In this document: positions 1 to 4,857 of the stretch, piece by piece
How the letters are laid out: the number at the start of each line of letters is the position of its first letter
Numbering within the stretch: the stretch's first letter is position 1
Source of the DNA: an uncultured Clostridia bacterium
GTDB taxonomy: Bacteria > Bacillota > Clostridia > Oscillospirales > CAG-272
Assembly: GCA_945949385.1 (NCBI GenBank)
Contig: CAMFEL010000115.1
Span: 1 to 6,169, forward strand
Reading direction: 5' to 3'
Length of the DNA: 6,169 nucleotides
The notes under the pieces: model-generated
Database searches by the model: none
What the model saw: the letters and a program-made list of their open reading frames with translations, nothing else
Told to the model about the DNA's origin: nothing
Program-made: the position numbers and the translations under genes

Positions 1-7
1 TGCTGAC

Positions 8-21
8 GGGACAGCAGTCCC
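8..21. other. Small hairpin at left edge of window
   Basis: GGGAC (8-12) and GTCCC (17-21) form a five-pair stem around an AGCA loop, with two further pairs possible beyond a mismatch. No T-run follows on either strand, so it does not look like an intrinsic terminator. Around it, bases 2-55 are open on the plus strand in one frame and stop with TAA at 53-55. They could be the last 17 codons of an upstream gene, but nothing in them is recognisable. Confidence 0.25.
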
Positions 22-86
22 TTCGAAATCTTCTAACTTCATTTCTGTAAGCTAACAATCGAGTCCGGATTTCATTCCGATAGATC

Positions 87-119
87 AAAAAAACAAAGCG
101 CATCTTTCGGCGCGCTTTG
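87..119 (-). terminator. Hairpin with T-run on minus strand (possible intrinsic terminator)
   Basis: CAAAGCGC (94-101) pairs perfectly with GCGCTTTG (112-119) around a 10-nt loop. Seven A residues at 87-93 lie to its left, so on the minus strand the stem is followed directly by seven T. That is the layout of a rho-independent terminator for leftward transcription. On the plus strand the hairpin is followed by a poor T tract (GAAAATATTTCTTT), so it would be weak for a rightward gene ending near the window edge. No leftward gene is visible between here and the operon promoter, so what it terminates is unclear. Confidence 0.45.
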
Positions 120-158
120 AAAATATTTCTTTACCATAATTAAAAGTTTTTTGGAGTT

Positions 159-213
159 CTTAGAACCTTTTTCTCAAAAAAGGTTCTAAGCGGAGCGCGA
201 GGCAGAGCCTCGC
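159..213. repeat. Composite two-hairpin intergenic repeat-like element
   Basis: Two strong inverted repeats lie six bases apart. The first is a 14-bp perfect stem: 159-172 pairs with 177-190 around a CTCA loop, with arms reading CTTAGAACCTTTTT. The second is a 7-bp perfect stem, GCGAGGC (197-203) with GCCTCGC (207-213), around an AGA loop. A weaker pairing, TAACC (221-225) with GGTTA (233-237), follows. Neither strong stem is followed by a T-run in the right place for a terminator. Paired hairpins of this type in noncoding DNA resemble REP-like dispersed repeats seen in many Ruminococcaceae intergenic regions. This assignment is from recollection; only one copy is in the window. Confidence 0.5.
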
Positions 214-371
214 ATATGCTTAACCGGGGCAAGGTTAGTTCTGCGGGACTGCCGGCGTGGCGTCATCCTTTCGGAAAATCCTCTCATTATTTTTATAAGC
301 TGATAATCAAGATTGAATTACTCCACCAACAGACATATAATACGTTGTTTCGCATTTGTTAAAAATAACTA
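214..371. other. Noncoding spacer, no gene seen
   Basis: No ORF with a plausible ribosome site and no recognisable RNA gene is visible here. Minus-strand reading gives a 33-codon frame (MRGFSERM...), but it runs straight through the hairpin repeat and is rich in Arg and Ser, as expected for chance translation of a repeat. GTTA/TAAC (358-361 and 366-369) form a minor dyad just upstream of the promoter -35 box. Base composition becomes AT-rich from about 290 towards the promoter. Confidence 0.5.
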
Positions 372-400
372 TTGACATCCGCACTGTTTAATAATATACT
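372..400 (+). promoter_or_regulatory. Sigma-A type promoter of the ABC exporter operon
   Basis: The -35 box is TTGACA (372-377), a perfect consensus match. After a 17-bp spacer comes the -10 box TATACT (395-400), five of six. Transcription would start near 406-408, giving an untranslated leader of about 58 nt before the ATG at 465. The region is AT-rich, and this is the only strong promoter seen ahead of the plus-strand genes. It probably drives the whole array to 4846, because no intrinsic terminator is visible between those genes. Confidence 0.8.
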
Positions 401-405
401 GTTTA
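383..405 (+). promoter_or_regulatory. Direct repeat ACTGTTTA overlapping the -10 box (possible operator)
   Basis: ACTGTTTA occurs at 383-390 and again, identical, at 398-405, 15 bp apart from start to start. The second copy overlaps the last three bases of the -10 box. Tandem half-sites at this place could bind a regulator that blocks or recruits RNA polymerase. No regulator gene is in the window, so the role is inferred only from position. In AT-rich DNA an 8-bp repeat can also occur by chance. Confidence 0.3.
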
Positions 406-416
406 TGCTCAATGCA

Positions 417-432
417 TATGTTTCATAACATA
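417..432. promoter_or_regulatory. 16-bp palindrome in the leader (possible repressor site)
   Basis: TATGTT (417-422) and AACATA (427-432) form a perfect six-base inverted repeat around TCAT. It would lie at about +10 to +26 of the transcript, between the start site and the ribosome site. This is a common place for a TetR- or MarR-type repressor operator, and drug-export ABC operons often have such regulators. The stem is AT-rich and would be a weak RNA hairpin, so a DNA-binding site is the better guess. No cognate regulator is seen in the window. Confidence 0.35.
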
Positions 433-447
433 AGTTACAATTCAACC

Positions 448-455
448 GAGGCGGG
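448..455 (+). promoter_or_regulatory. Ribosome binding site of first ATPase
   Basis: GAGGCGGG lies nine bases before the ATG at 465. It supports this ATG as the start. The protein then begins directly with the first beta strand of an ABC ATPase, as usual in the family. Confidence 0.6.
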
Positions 456-464
456 CACAGATAT

Positions 465-1217
465 ATGGAACGCATAATCGAAATCGAACATCTCAATAAA
501 TCCTTCGGAGAGGTCAAAGCCGTCAGAGACCTTTCGTTTAATGTGAGACGCGGAGAGCTTTTCGCTTTTCTCGGCGTAAACGGCGCAGGAAAATCCACTA
601 CCATTTCCATAATGTGCTCCTGTCTTGAAAAAGACAGCGGCACCGTCAAGATATGCTCTATGGACCCCGCACATCAATGGACGGACATCAGCAGACGGAT
701 GGGAGTGGTATTTCAGTTTTCCGCTCTGGACTCTGCCCTCAGTGTCCGCGACAATCTTGAAAGCCGTGCCGCCCTTTACGGCATAACGGGCTCCGCATTT
801 GATAAGCGTCTCAAAGAGCTTTCCGAACTTCTGGAGCTTGACGGACTTTTGAGACGCCCTGTGGGAAAGCTTTCGGGCGGACAGCGGCGGCGTATCGACA
901 TCGCCCGAGCTCTCGTTCACAAACCTGAAATTCTGATACTTGACGAGCCCACCACCGGACTTGACCCTCAGACCCGCAGGCTTCTGTGGGACGCGGTAAC
1001 AAAACTTCGGAAAAGCGAAAATCTGACGGTTTTCCTCACCACTCACTATATGGAGGAAGCCGCCGACGCGGACTATGTGGTCATACTTGACGCAGGCAGT
1101 ATTGCAGCCGAGGGAACGCCGCTGGAGTTGAAAAACAAGTACACCGGCGATTTTATCACTCTTTACGGAATAAGCGAAGACAGCGCAGCGGGCAGGACGA
1201 ATGGGTCTTTCCCTTGA
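465..1217 (+). CDS. DrrA-like ABC exporter ATPase, C-terminal end frameshifted
   Basis: This is a cytoplasmic ATPase subunit that would power the ABC-2 permease encoded next. All nucleotide-binding motifs are present: Walker A GVNGAGKST at residues 37-45 (K43), Q-loop Gln84, signature LSGGQ at 136-140, Walker B ILILDE at 156-161 (catalytic E161), D-loop GLD at 165-167, and switch His194. The pattern (FLGVNGAGKST, TTHYMEEA) is that of DrrA/CcmA-like drug, antibiotic or polysaccharide exporters. After YTGDFITLYGISEDS the frame drifts into unrelated residues and stops at 1217, giving 250 residues against roughly 310-330 usual for this subfamily. The missing C-terminal region is found in the +1 frame immediately after. 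The catalytic core is complete, so a truncated product might still fold. The break may be a real mutation, recoding or a sequence error. Substrate unknown. Confidence 0.85.
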   Translation: MERIIEIEHLNKSFGEVKAVRDLSFNVRRGELFAFLGVNGAGKSTTISIMCSCLEKDSGTVKICSMDPAHQWTDISRRMGVVFQFSALDSALSVRDNLESRAALYGITGSAFDKRLKELSELLELDGLLRRPVGKLSGGQRRRIDIARALVHKPEILILDEPTTGLDPQTRRLLWDAVTKLRKSENLTVFLTTHYMEEAADADYVVILDAGSIAAEGTPLELKNKYTGDFITLYGISEDSAAGRTNGSFP

Positions 1218-1416
1218 GTTTGTTCCCGGCGCGTATCGGGTAGAGGTACCGGACACGGCCGCGGCAACGAGGCTTATACTGGAGCATCCCGATATGTTCA
1301 CGGACTTTGAAATAACAAAGGGTAAAATGGACGATGTTTTTCTCGCCGTCACGGGCAAGAAGCTCTCCGCCGACGAAAAGACAGATACTCCCGTCAGCCG
1401 CGGCAGAAAAAAATGA
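1201..1416 (+). pseudogene. Out-of-frame C-terminal region of the first ABC ATPase
   Basis: This frame is open from 1174 (after a stop at 1171-1173) to TGA at 1414-1416. From the ATG at 1201 it encodes 71 residues. It is not a separate gene. It contains the conserved tail of DrrA-like ATPases: a stretch like YRVEVPDTAAATRLILEHP, then FEITKGKMDDVFLAVTGK (the D-D-V-F-L core) that normally follows the nucleotide-binding domain in the same protein. Joining the frames within about 1180-1200 gives a continuous family-like sequence. AGGA at 1194-1197 is only three bases from the ATG, so independent initiation is unlikely. Either the parent gene is frameshifted, or one base is extra in the sequence (for example in GGG at 1190-1192). 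Confidence 0.75.
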
Positions 1417-1498
1417 TCCCTCCGCACTCACCGAAAACATACAGTCGGCGCAAAACCGCTTCGGCGGCAATATAACATATTCACAGAAAGAACGGTAA
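1415..1498 (+). other. Possible third-frame C-terminal tail of the first ATPase
   Basis: Bases 1415-1498 read in the remaining plus frame as a natural-looking polar tail (DPSALTENIQSAQNRFGG, then NITYSQKER) ending in TAA at 1496-1498. The frame is open upstream through about 1361, so it can join the ATPase tail by one more +1 shift. Likely places are CCG at 1398-1400 or the seven-A run at 1407-1413. Joining at 1398-1400 gives PVSAAEKNDPSAL. If this was the original end of the gene, its stop lies 10 nt before the permease ATG at 1509, ordinary operon spacing, whereas the TGA at 1414 leaves a 92-nt gap. No start or ribosome site of its own is seen. This is inference from frame and composition. 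Confidence 0.35.
1456..1467 (+). other. UUCG tetraloop hairpin before the permease gene
   Basis: CCGC (1456-1459) pairs with GCGG (1464-1467) around TTCG, forming the very stable C(UUCG)G tetraloop in RNA. The stem has only four pairs and no T-run follows, so it is not a terminator. It lies inside the possible third-frame tail and may simply be coding sequence. If untranslated, it could affect mRNA stability between the ATPase and permease. Confidence 0.3.
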
Positions 1499-1508
1499 CG
1501 ATACTCAT

Positions 1509-2408
1509 ATGAAATGCTGTTTTAGTCTTATAAAGAGAAACTGCAAGCTGTTTTTCAAGGATAAGGGAATGTTTTTTACGGCGCTTATTACGCCGCTTAT
1601 TCTGCTTTTGCTGTACGCCACTTTTCTGGCAAATGTCTACCGCGACAGCTTTGCTTCCGCTATGCCCGAGGGCTTTGCCTTTGATGAAAGTATTATCGAC
1701 GCCACGGTGGGAGGTCAGCTTATTTCCTCTCTGCTGGCGGTAAGCTGTGTGACGGTGGCATTCTGCTCAAATCTAATGACGGTGCAGGACAAGGTCACCG
1801 GCGCGCTTAAAGACCTGACGGTCTCCCCTGTCAGAAAGTCTGCGTTGGCTGTGTCCTATTTTGCGGCATCCGCCCTTGTGACGCTTATTGTATCCGTTGC
1901 GGCTTTCGGTATTTGTATGCTCTATCTGGCAAAGGTAGGCTGGTATATGTCCCTGTCCGATGTGGCTCTCATGCTTGCCGATGTGCTGCTTCTGACCCTT
2001 TTCGGCACCGCTCTAGCCTCCTGTGTGAACTTCCCCCTGTCCACCAACGGGCAGGCTTCCGCGGTCGGCACCGTGATAAGTGCCTGCTACGGATTTATAT
2101 GCGGCGCCTATATGCCCATATCCAATTTCTCCGACGGACTTCAGCGCGCGCTTATGTTTCTGCCGGGTACATACGGCACTTCTCTGCTGCGCTCTCACGC
2201 CATGAACGGCGTTTTTGAGGAAATGAAAAGCTCCGGCTTCCCCGACGAAATAGTTAAGATGATCGGTGACTCCATTGACTGCAATATATACTTCTTCGGC
2301 GATGAAGTCAGCATCTATGCCAAGTATTTTATACTTGTTGGGTCGACGGCAGTGCTTATAGGCTTATATGTGCTGCTGAACTGCCTGAAAAAAAGGAGCA
2401 GAAAATGA
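1509..2408 (+). CDS. ABC-2 type export permease (six helices)
   Basis: This integral membrane subunit would form the translocation path energised by the DrrA-like ATPase upstream. The 299 residues show a short cytoplasmic N-terminus, then hydrophobic segments at roughly 22-43, 68-90, 112-140, 148-175, 184-205 and 272-292, the six-helix plan of the ABC-2 (DrrB-like) family. Family-like features are the cytoplasmic stretch DKVTGALKDLTVSPVRKS after helix two and the GAYMPISNFSDGLQRALMFLPG region (199-220) after helix five. A charged loop at about 236-270 is predicted outside. The ATG is preceded only by a weak GAAAG (1486-1490), so translation may depend on coupling to the ATPase gene. The stop (TGA 2406-2408) overlaps the ATG of a small ORF. 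Substrate not predictable. Confidence 0.88.
   Translation: MKCCFSLIKRNCKLFFKDKGMFFTALITPLILLLLYATFLANVYRDSFASAMPEGFAFDESIIDATVGGQLISSLLAVSCVTVAFCSNLMTVQDKVTGALKDLTVSPVRKSALAVSYFAASALVTLIVSVAAFGICMLYLAKVGWYMSLSDVALMLADVLLLTLFGTALASCVNFPLSTNGQASAVGTVISACYGFICGAYMPISNFSDGLQRALMFLPGTYGTSLLRSHAMNGVFEEMKSSGFPDEIVKMIGDSIDCNIYFFGDEVSIYAKYFILVGSTAVLIGLYVLLNCLKKRSRK
2393..2398 (+). promoter_or_regulatory. Ribosome binding site of the small ORF
   Basis: AAGGAG lies six bases before the ATG at 2405, a near-ideal Shine-Dalgarno, better than that of the permease gene in which it sits. It is the main reason to take the 28-codon ORF seriously, although AAA AGG AGC also encodes the permease's basic tail. Confidence 0.55.
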
Positions 2409-2491
2409 ATTATATAAGAAAAGCCTGCGGAAGCGACATATCCCGCAATAAGGTATATATAAGAAATAATGAAGGAGAAAACAATGCTTAA
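2405..2491 (+). CDS. 28-residue small ORF linking the two transporter units
   Basis: The ORF starts in an ATGA overlap with the permease stop, with AAGGAG six bases upstream, and ends at TAA 2489-2491, eight bases inside the next ATPase gene (ATG 2484). The peptide begins MNYIRKACGSDISRNK and is basic at its N-terminal end, with no membrane segment. Two explanations fit. It may be a translated coupling peptide that carries ribosomes from the first unit to the second. Or it may be the surviving start of a deleted gene: MNYIRKA-type starts with a later arginine-asparagine-lysine cluster occur in membrane permeases just before helix one. An 11-bp direct repeat, TATATAAGAAA (2411-2421 and 2456-2466), lies inside it in the same frame. 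I do not recognise a family. Confidence 0.4.
   Translation: MNYIRKACGSDISRNKVYIRNNEGENNA
2472..2477 (+). promoter_or_regulatory. Ribosome binding site fixing the second ATPase start at 2484
   Basis: AAGGAG at 2472-2477 is followed by a six-base spacer and ATG at 2484. An in-frame ATG at 2469 is five codons earlier but overlaps this site, has no Shine-Dalgarno of its own, and would add MKEKT ahead of the normal family start MLKINNLTKKYG. The 2484 start is therefore preferred. Confidence 0.8.
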
Positions 2492-3194
2492 AATCAATAA
2501 TCTTACGAAAAAATACGGCGACAAGGCGGCGGTAGACTCGCTCTCCCTGCACATTGCTCCCGGAGAGATTTACGGCTTTATCGGGCACAACGGAGCGGGA
2601 AAAACCACCACGCTGAAAGCCGCCGTTGGTATTCTCCCCTTTGACGAGGGCGAGATTTTCATTGACGGCATATCCGTTAAGGACGAGCCGCTGAAAAGCA
2701 AGAAGCAGCTTGCCTATATCCCCGACAATCCCGATTTGTACGATTATATGACGGGTATAAAATATCTGAATTTCATAGCTGATATTTTCGGGGTCGGCGC
2801 CGCCGACAGAAAAAGTCGCATTGAAGACCTGTCCCGGCGCTTTGAGCTTACAAAAGATCTTGAGCAGCCCATTGCCTCCTACTCCCACGGCATGAAGCAG
2901 AAGCTTGCCATTATTTCCGCATGGCTCCACGAGCCGCGGCTTATCATTATGGACGAGCCCTTTGTGGGTCTTGACCCCAAGGCTTCTCATCTGCTTAAAG
3001 GCATGATGCGCGAGGTCTGCGACGGGGGCGGCGCTATCTTTTTCTCCACCCATGTGCTTGAGGTGGCGGAAAAGCTGTGCGACAAAGTGGCTATTATCAA
3101 AAGCGGAAAACTCATTCGCTCCGGAACCATGGAAGAAGTCAAAGGCGACGACAGCCTTGAAGATGTGTTCCTTGAGCTTGAGGACAACGGCTGA
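2484..3194 (+). CDS. EcsA-like ABC transporter ATPase
   Basis: This cytoplasmic ATPase is predicted to work with the permease downstream. The 236 residues (from the 2484 start) hold Walker A GHNGAGKTT at 34-42 (K40), Walker B LIIMDE at 153-158 (E158), D-loop GLD at 162-164 and switch His190 in STH. Two motifs depart from the standard. The Q-loop position reads AYIPDNP (77-83), with Asp where Gln is usual. The signature is YSHGMKQK (133-140) instead of LSGGQ. Both match the EcsA branch, where YIPETP and FSKGMKQK are found, so these are subfamily traits, not damage. It ends in a short LEDVFLELED tail. The next gene follows after 47 nt. EcsA-type systems have been tied to export and to membrane-protease function; the role here is not determined. 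Confidence 0.88.
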   Translation: MLKINNLTKKYGDKAAVDSLSLHIAPGEIYGFIGHNGAGKTTTLKAAVGILPFDEGEIFIDGISVKDEPLKSKKQLAYIPDNPDLYDYMTGIKYLNFIADIFGVGAADRKSRIEDLSRRFELTKDLEQPIASYSHGMKQKLAIISAWLHEPRLIIMDEPFVGLDPKASHLLKGMMREVCDGGGAIFFSTHVLEVAEKLCDKVAIIKSGKLIRSGTMEEVKGDDSLEDVFLELEDNG

Positions 3195-3225
3195 GAGCCG
3201 CGCAGTCCGGTTTTCCGTTATAACT

Positions 3226-3232
3226 GAAAGGG
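3226..3232 (+). promoter_or_regulatory. Ribosome binding site of the second permease
   Basis: GAAAGGG lies nine bases before the ATG at 3242. A closer ATG at 3234 is in another frame and stops after four codons, so 3242 is the start. Confidence 0.6.
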
Positions 3233-3241
3233 TATGAATCA

Positions 3242-4846
3242 ATGCTGAAAATCCTTGTAAAAAAACAATTGCTTGAGCTTAACCGCGGCTTTTTCTACGA
3301 TCAGAAAAAGGGCAAAAGCCGCTCAAAAGCCGCAAGCATTGTACTTATAATTCTTTATGCGCTGCTGATCGTGGGTATTGTCGGCGGTATGTTTGCTGCC
3401 TTTGCCTTTGCAGCCTGCAAGCCCCTTGTAAGTATAGATGCAGGATGGCTGTATTTTGCCGTTTTCGGACTTATTGCAATCGCCATGGGCACCTTCGGCA
3501 GCGTATTCAGCACCGCCGACGCTCTTTACAACGCCCGCGACAACGATTTGCTTTTGTCCATGCCTATCCCTGTGCGCTATATAATCATATCCCGTCTTTT
3601 GGGCACTTATCTTATGGGGCTCTTGTTTTCCGCAGTTGTCATTGTGCCCGCCGCCGTCGTTTATCTGATTACGGCTTCCGTGACTCTGCAGGCTGTATTC
3701 GGCGCTCTGCTTATTACTCTCACCGTTTCCCTTGCGGTACTGGTGCTGTCCTGTATTCTCGGATGGGCGGTGGCGAAAATCAGCGCAAGGCTTAAAAACA
3801 AAAGCTTTATTACGGTGCTTCTGTCCCTTGCGTTTTTCGCCGTTTACTATTATCTGTACTTTAATGCAAATGTGTTTATTCAGAAGCTTATTGAAAACGC
3901 GTCCGCGATTTCCGACAAAATCCGCGCTTCGGCGTATCCTCTGTATCTTTTCGGCAGGCTCGGCGAGGGCAGTCCGGTAGCAGCGGCAATCGTCACGGCA
4001 GCGGTACTTATGGCTTTTGCGCTATGCTGGCTTTTGATCTCAAAAAGCTTTCTCAAAACCGCGGCGGTCGGCAGCTCCCGCAGATCGGATAAAGCACGCC
4101 GTATCCGTGAGTCCGGTGTGAAAAGTCCGCGGGGCGCTCTGCTTGCAAAAGAATTCAGACGGTTTACGCAAAGTCCCCTATATATGCTGAACTGCGGTCT
4201 TGGAATACTGTTTATGCCTGCCGCCGCAGTATTCGTTATAATAAAGGCTGACTTTCTGCGCTCCCTTTCCGCTGAGCTTCTCGGAGACGGGGCAGGCGCT
4301 TTGGGAGTCGTTCTTGCGGCGGCGCTGTGCCTTATTGCTTCAATGAACGATATGACTTCTCCCTCCGTATCTCTTGAAGGAAAAAGTCTGTGGGTTGTGC
4401 AGTCTCTGCCCGTTTCCCCTCAAAGCGTACTTCGTGCAAAAATAGAAATGCACCTGTTGCTGACCTCTGTGCCCGCCCTGCTTTGCAGTGTGTGCGCAGT
4501 CATCGCGCTGCGCCCCGATCCGCTGTCTGCCGTTGTGGCAGTAGTTTTCCCGCAGCTTTTCATTCTGCTTTTTGCCTGCTTCGGTCTGTTTCTCAATATA
4601 AAAGTTCCCAACCTTTCATGGACAAACGAAACCGTTCCCATAAAGCAGAGTCTGCCGGTTATGCTGGCACTGTTCGGCGGCTGGGGTATTGCGATACTGT
4701 TCGGCGGTCTGTACTTCTTGCTGTCAGGCTTTGTAAACACAGCGGTTTACTGCGCAGTATTCGCTGCGGTTACTGTTGTTCTCTGCATTTTGCTGTTCCG
4801 CTATATAATGAAAAAAGGAGCAGAGACCTTTGCCCATCTGGCGTAA
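3242..4846 (+). CDS. Large ABC exporter permease (putative ABC_tran_2-type)
   Basis: This 534-residue integral membrane protein is the partner of the EcsA-like ATPase. It has about 12 hydrophobic segments, near 31-58, 68-90, 112-145, 150-178, 187-207, 245-268, 316-335, 350-368, 403-423, 427-451, 470-495 and 499-521. A basic cytoplasmic loop lies at 277-310. Two similar cytoplasmic stretches, DNDLLLSMPIPVRYIIISR (100-118) and GKSLWVVQSLPVSPQSVLRAK (380-400, conserved core S-L/M-P), suggest two related halves, so one polypeptide may supply both halves of the channel. PNLSWTNETVPIKQSLP (456-472) is like the W-T-N-E motif I associate with the putative ABC exporter family. The last ten codons also form the left arm and loop of a terminator for the convergent gene. 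Substrate unknown. Confidence 0.85.
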   Translation: MLKILVKKQLLELNRGFFYDQKKGKSRSKAASIVLIILYALLIVGIVGGMFAAFAFAACKPLVSIDAGWLYFAVFGLIAIAMGTFGSVFSTADALYNARDNDLLLSMPIPVRYIIISRLLGTYLMGLLFSAVVIVPAAVVYLITASVTLQAVFGALLITLTVSLAVLVLSCILGWAVAKISARLKNKSFITVLLSLAFFAVYYYLYFNANVFIQKLIENASAISDKIRASAYPLYLFGRLGEGSPVAAAIVTAAVLMAFALCWLLISKSFLKTAAVGSSRRSDKARRIRESGVKSPRGALLAKEFRRFTQSPLYMLNCGLGILFMPAAAVFVIIKADFLRSLSAELLGDGAGALGVVLAAALCLIASMNDMTSPSVSLEGKSLWVVQSLPVSPQSVLRAKIEMHLLLTSVPALLCSVCAVIALRPDPLSAVVAVVFPQLFILLFACFGLFLNIKVPNLSWTNETVPIKQSLPVMLALFGGWGIAILFGGLYFLLSGFVNTAVYCAVFAAVTVVLCILLFRYIMKKGAETFAHLA

Positions 4847-4857
4847 GGCTCTACTCC
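4811..4857 (-). terminator. Intrinsic terminator of the ECF fusion gene, inside the opposing gene
   Basis: Read on the minus strand, a long stem forms from GGAG-t-AGAG-CCTT-ac-GCC and GGC-a-AAGG-t-CTCT-g-CTCC around an AGATG loop. Six T follow (the A-run at 4811-4816 on the plus strand). The pairing sets are 4854-4857 with 4817-4820, 4849-4852 with 4822-4825, 4845-4848 with 4827-4830, and 4840-4842 with 4832-4834. The minus-strand gene's stop codon (4851-4853) lies within the rising arm, and the falling arm is coding sequence of the plus-strand permease. No T-run follows on the plus strand, so it should act only on leftward transcripts. Confidence 0.7.

Noticed and set aside
2..55. Possible C-terminal tail of an upstream plus-strand gene, or minus-strand start (MKLEDFEG)
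   Set aside because: Each reading is under 20 codons, with no ribosome site and no recognisable sequence. The palindromic GGGAC/GTCCC makes both strands look alike. It cannot be supported from this window.
1201..1416. Independent small gene starting at ATG 1201
   Set aside because: The Shine-Dalgarno-like AGGA is too close (three bases), and the protein is the known C-terminal region of the preceding ATPase, so it is treated as a frameshifted fragment.
435..1427. Long minus-strand open frame of 330 codons opposite the first ATPase
   Set aside because: It is antisense to a gene with all ABC motifs, has no family-like sequence or ribosome site, and its length follows from the codon bias of the opposite strand.
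1413..1475. 20-codon ORF starting at ATG 1413 in an ATGA overlap
   Set aside because: It has no Shine-Dalgarno and an arginine- and proline-rich, chance-like sequence. The third-frame reading of the same bases is more protein-like.
2469..2483. Alternative start of the second ATPase at ATG 2469
   Set aside because: It overlaps the AAGGAG site that serves ATG 2484, lacks its own ribosome site, and adds residues before the normal family start.
2364..3242. Minus-strand open frame of 292 codons opposite the second ATPase
   Set aside because: It is a shadow of a clear ABC ATPase, with no recognisable domain and a composition typical of antisense translation.
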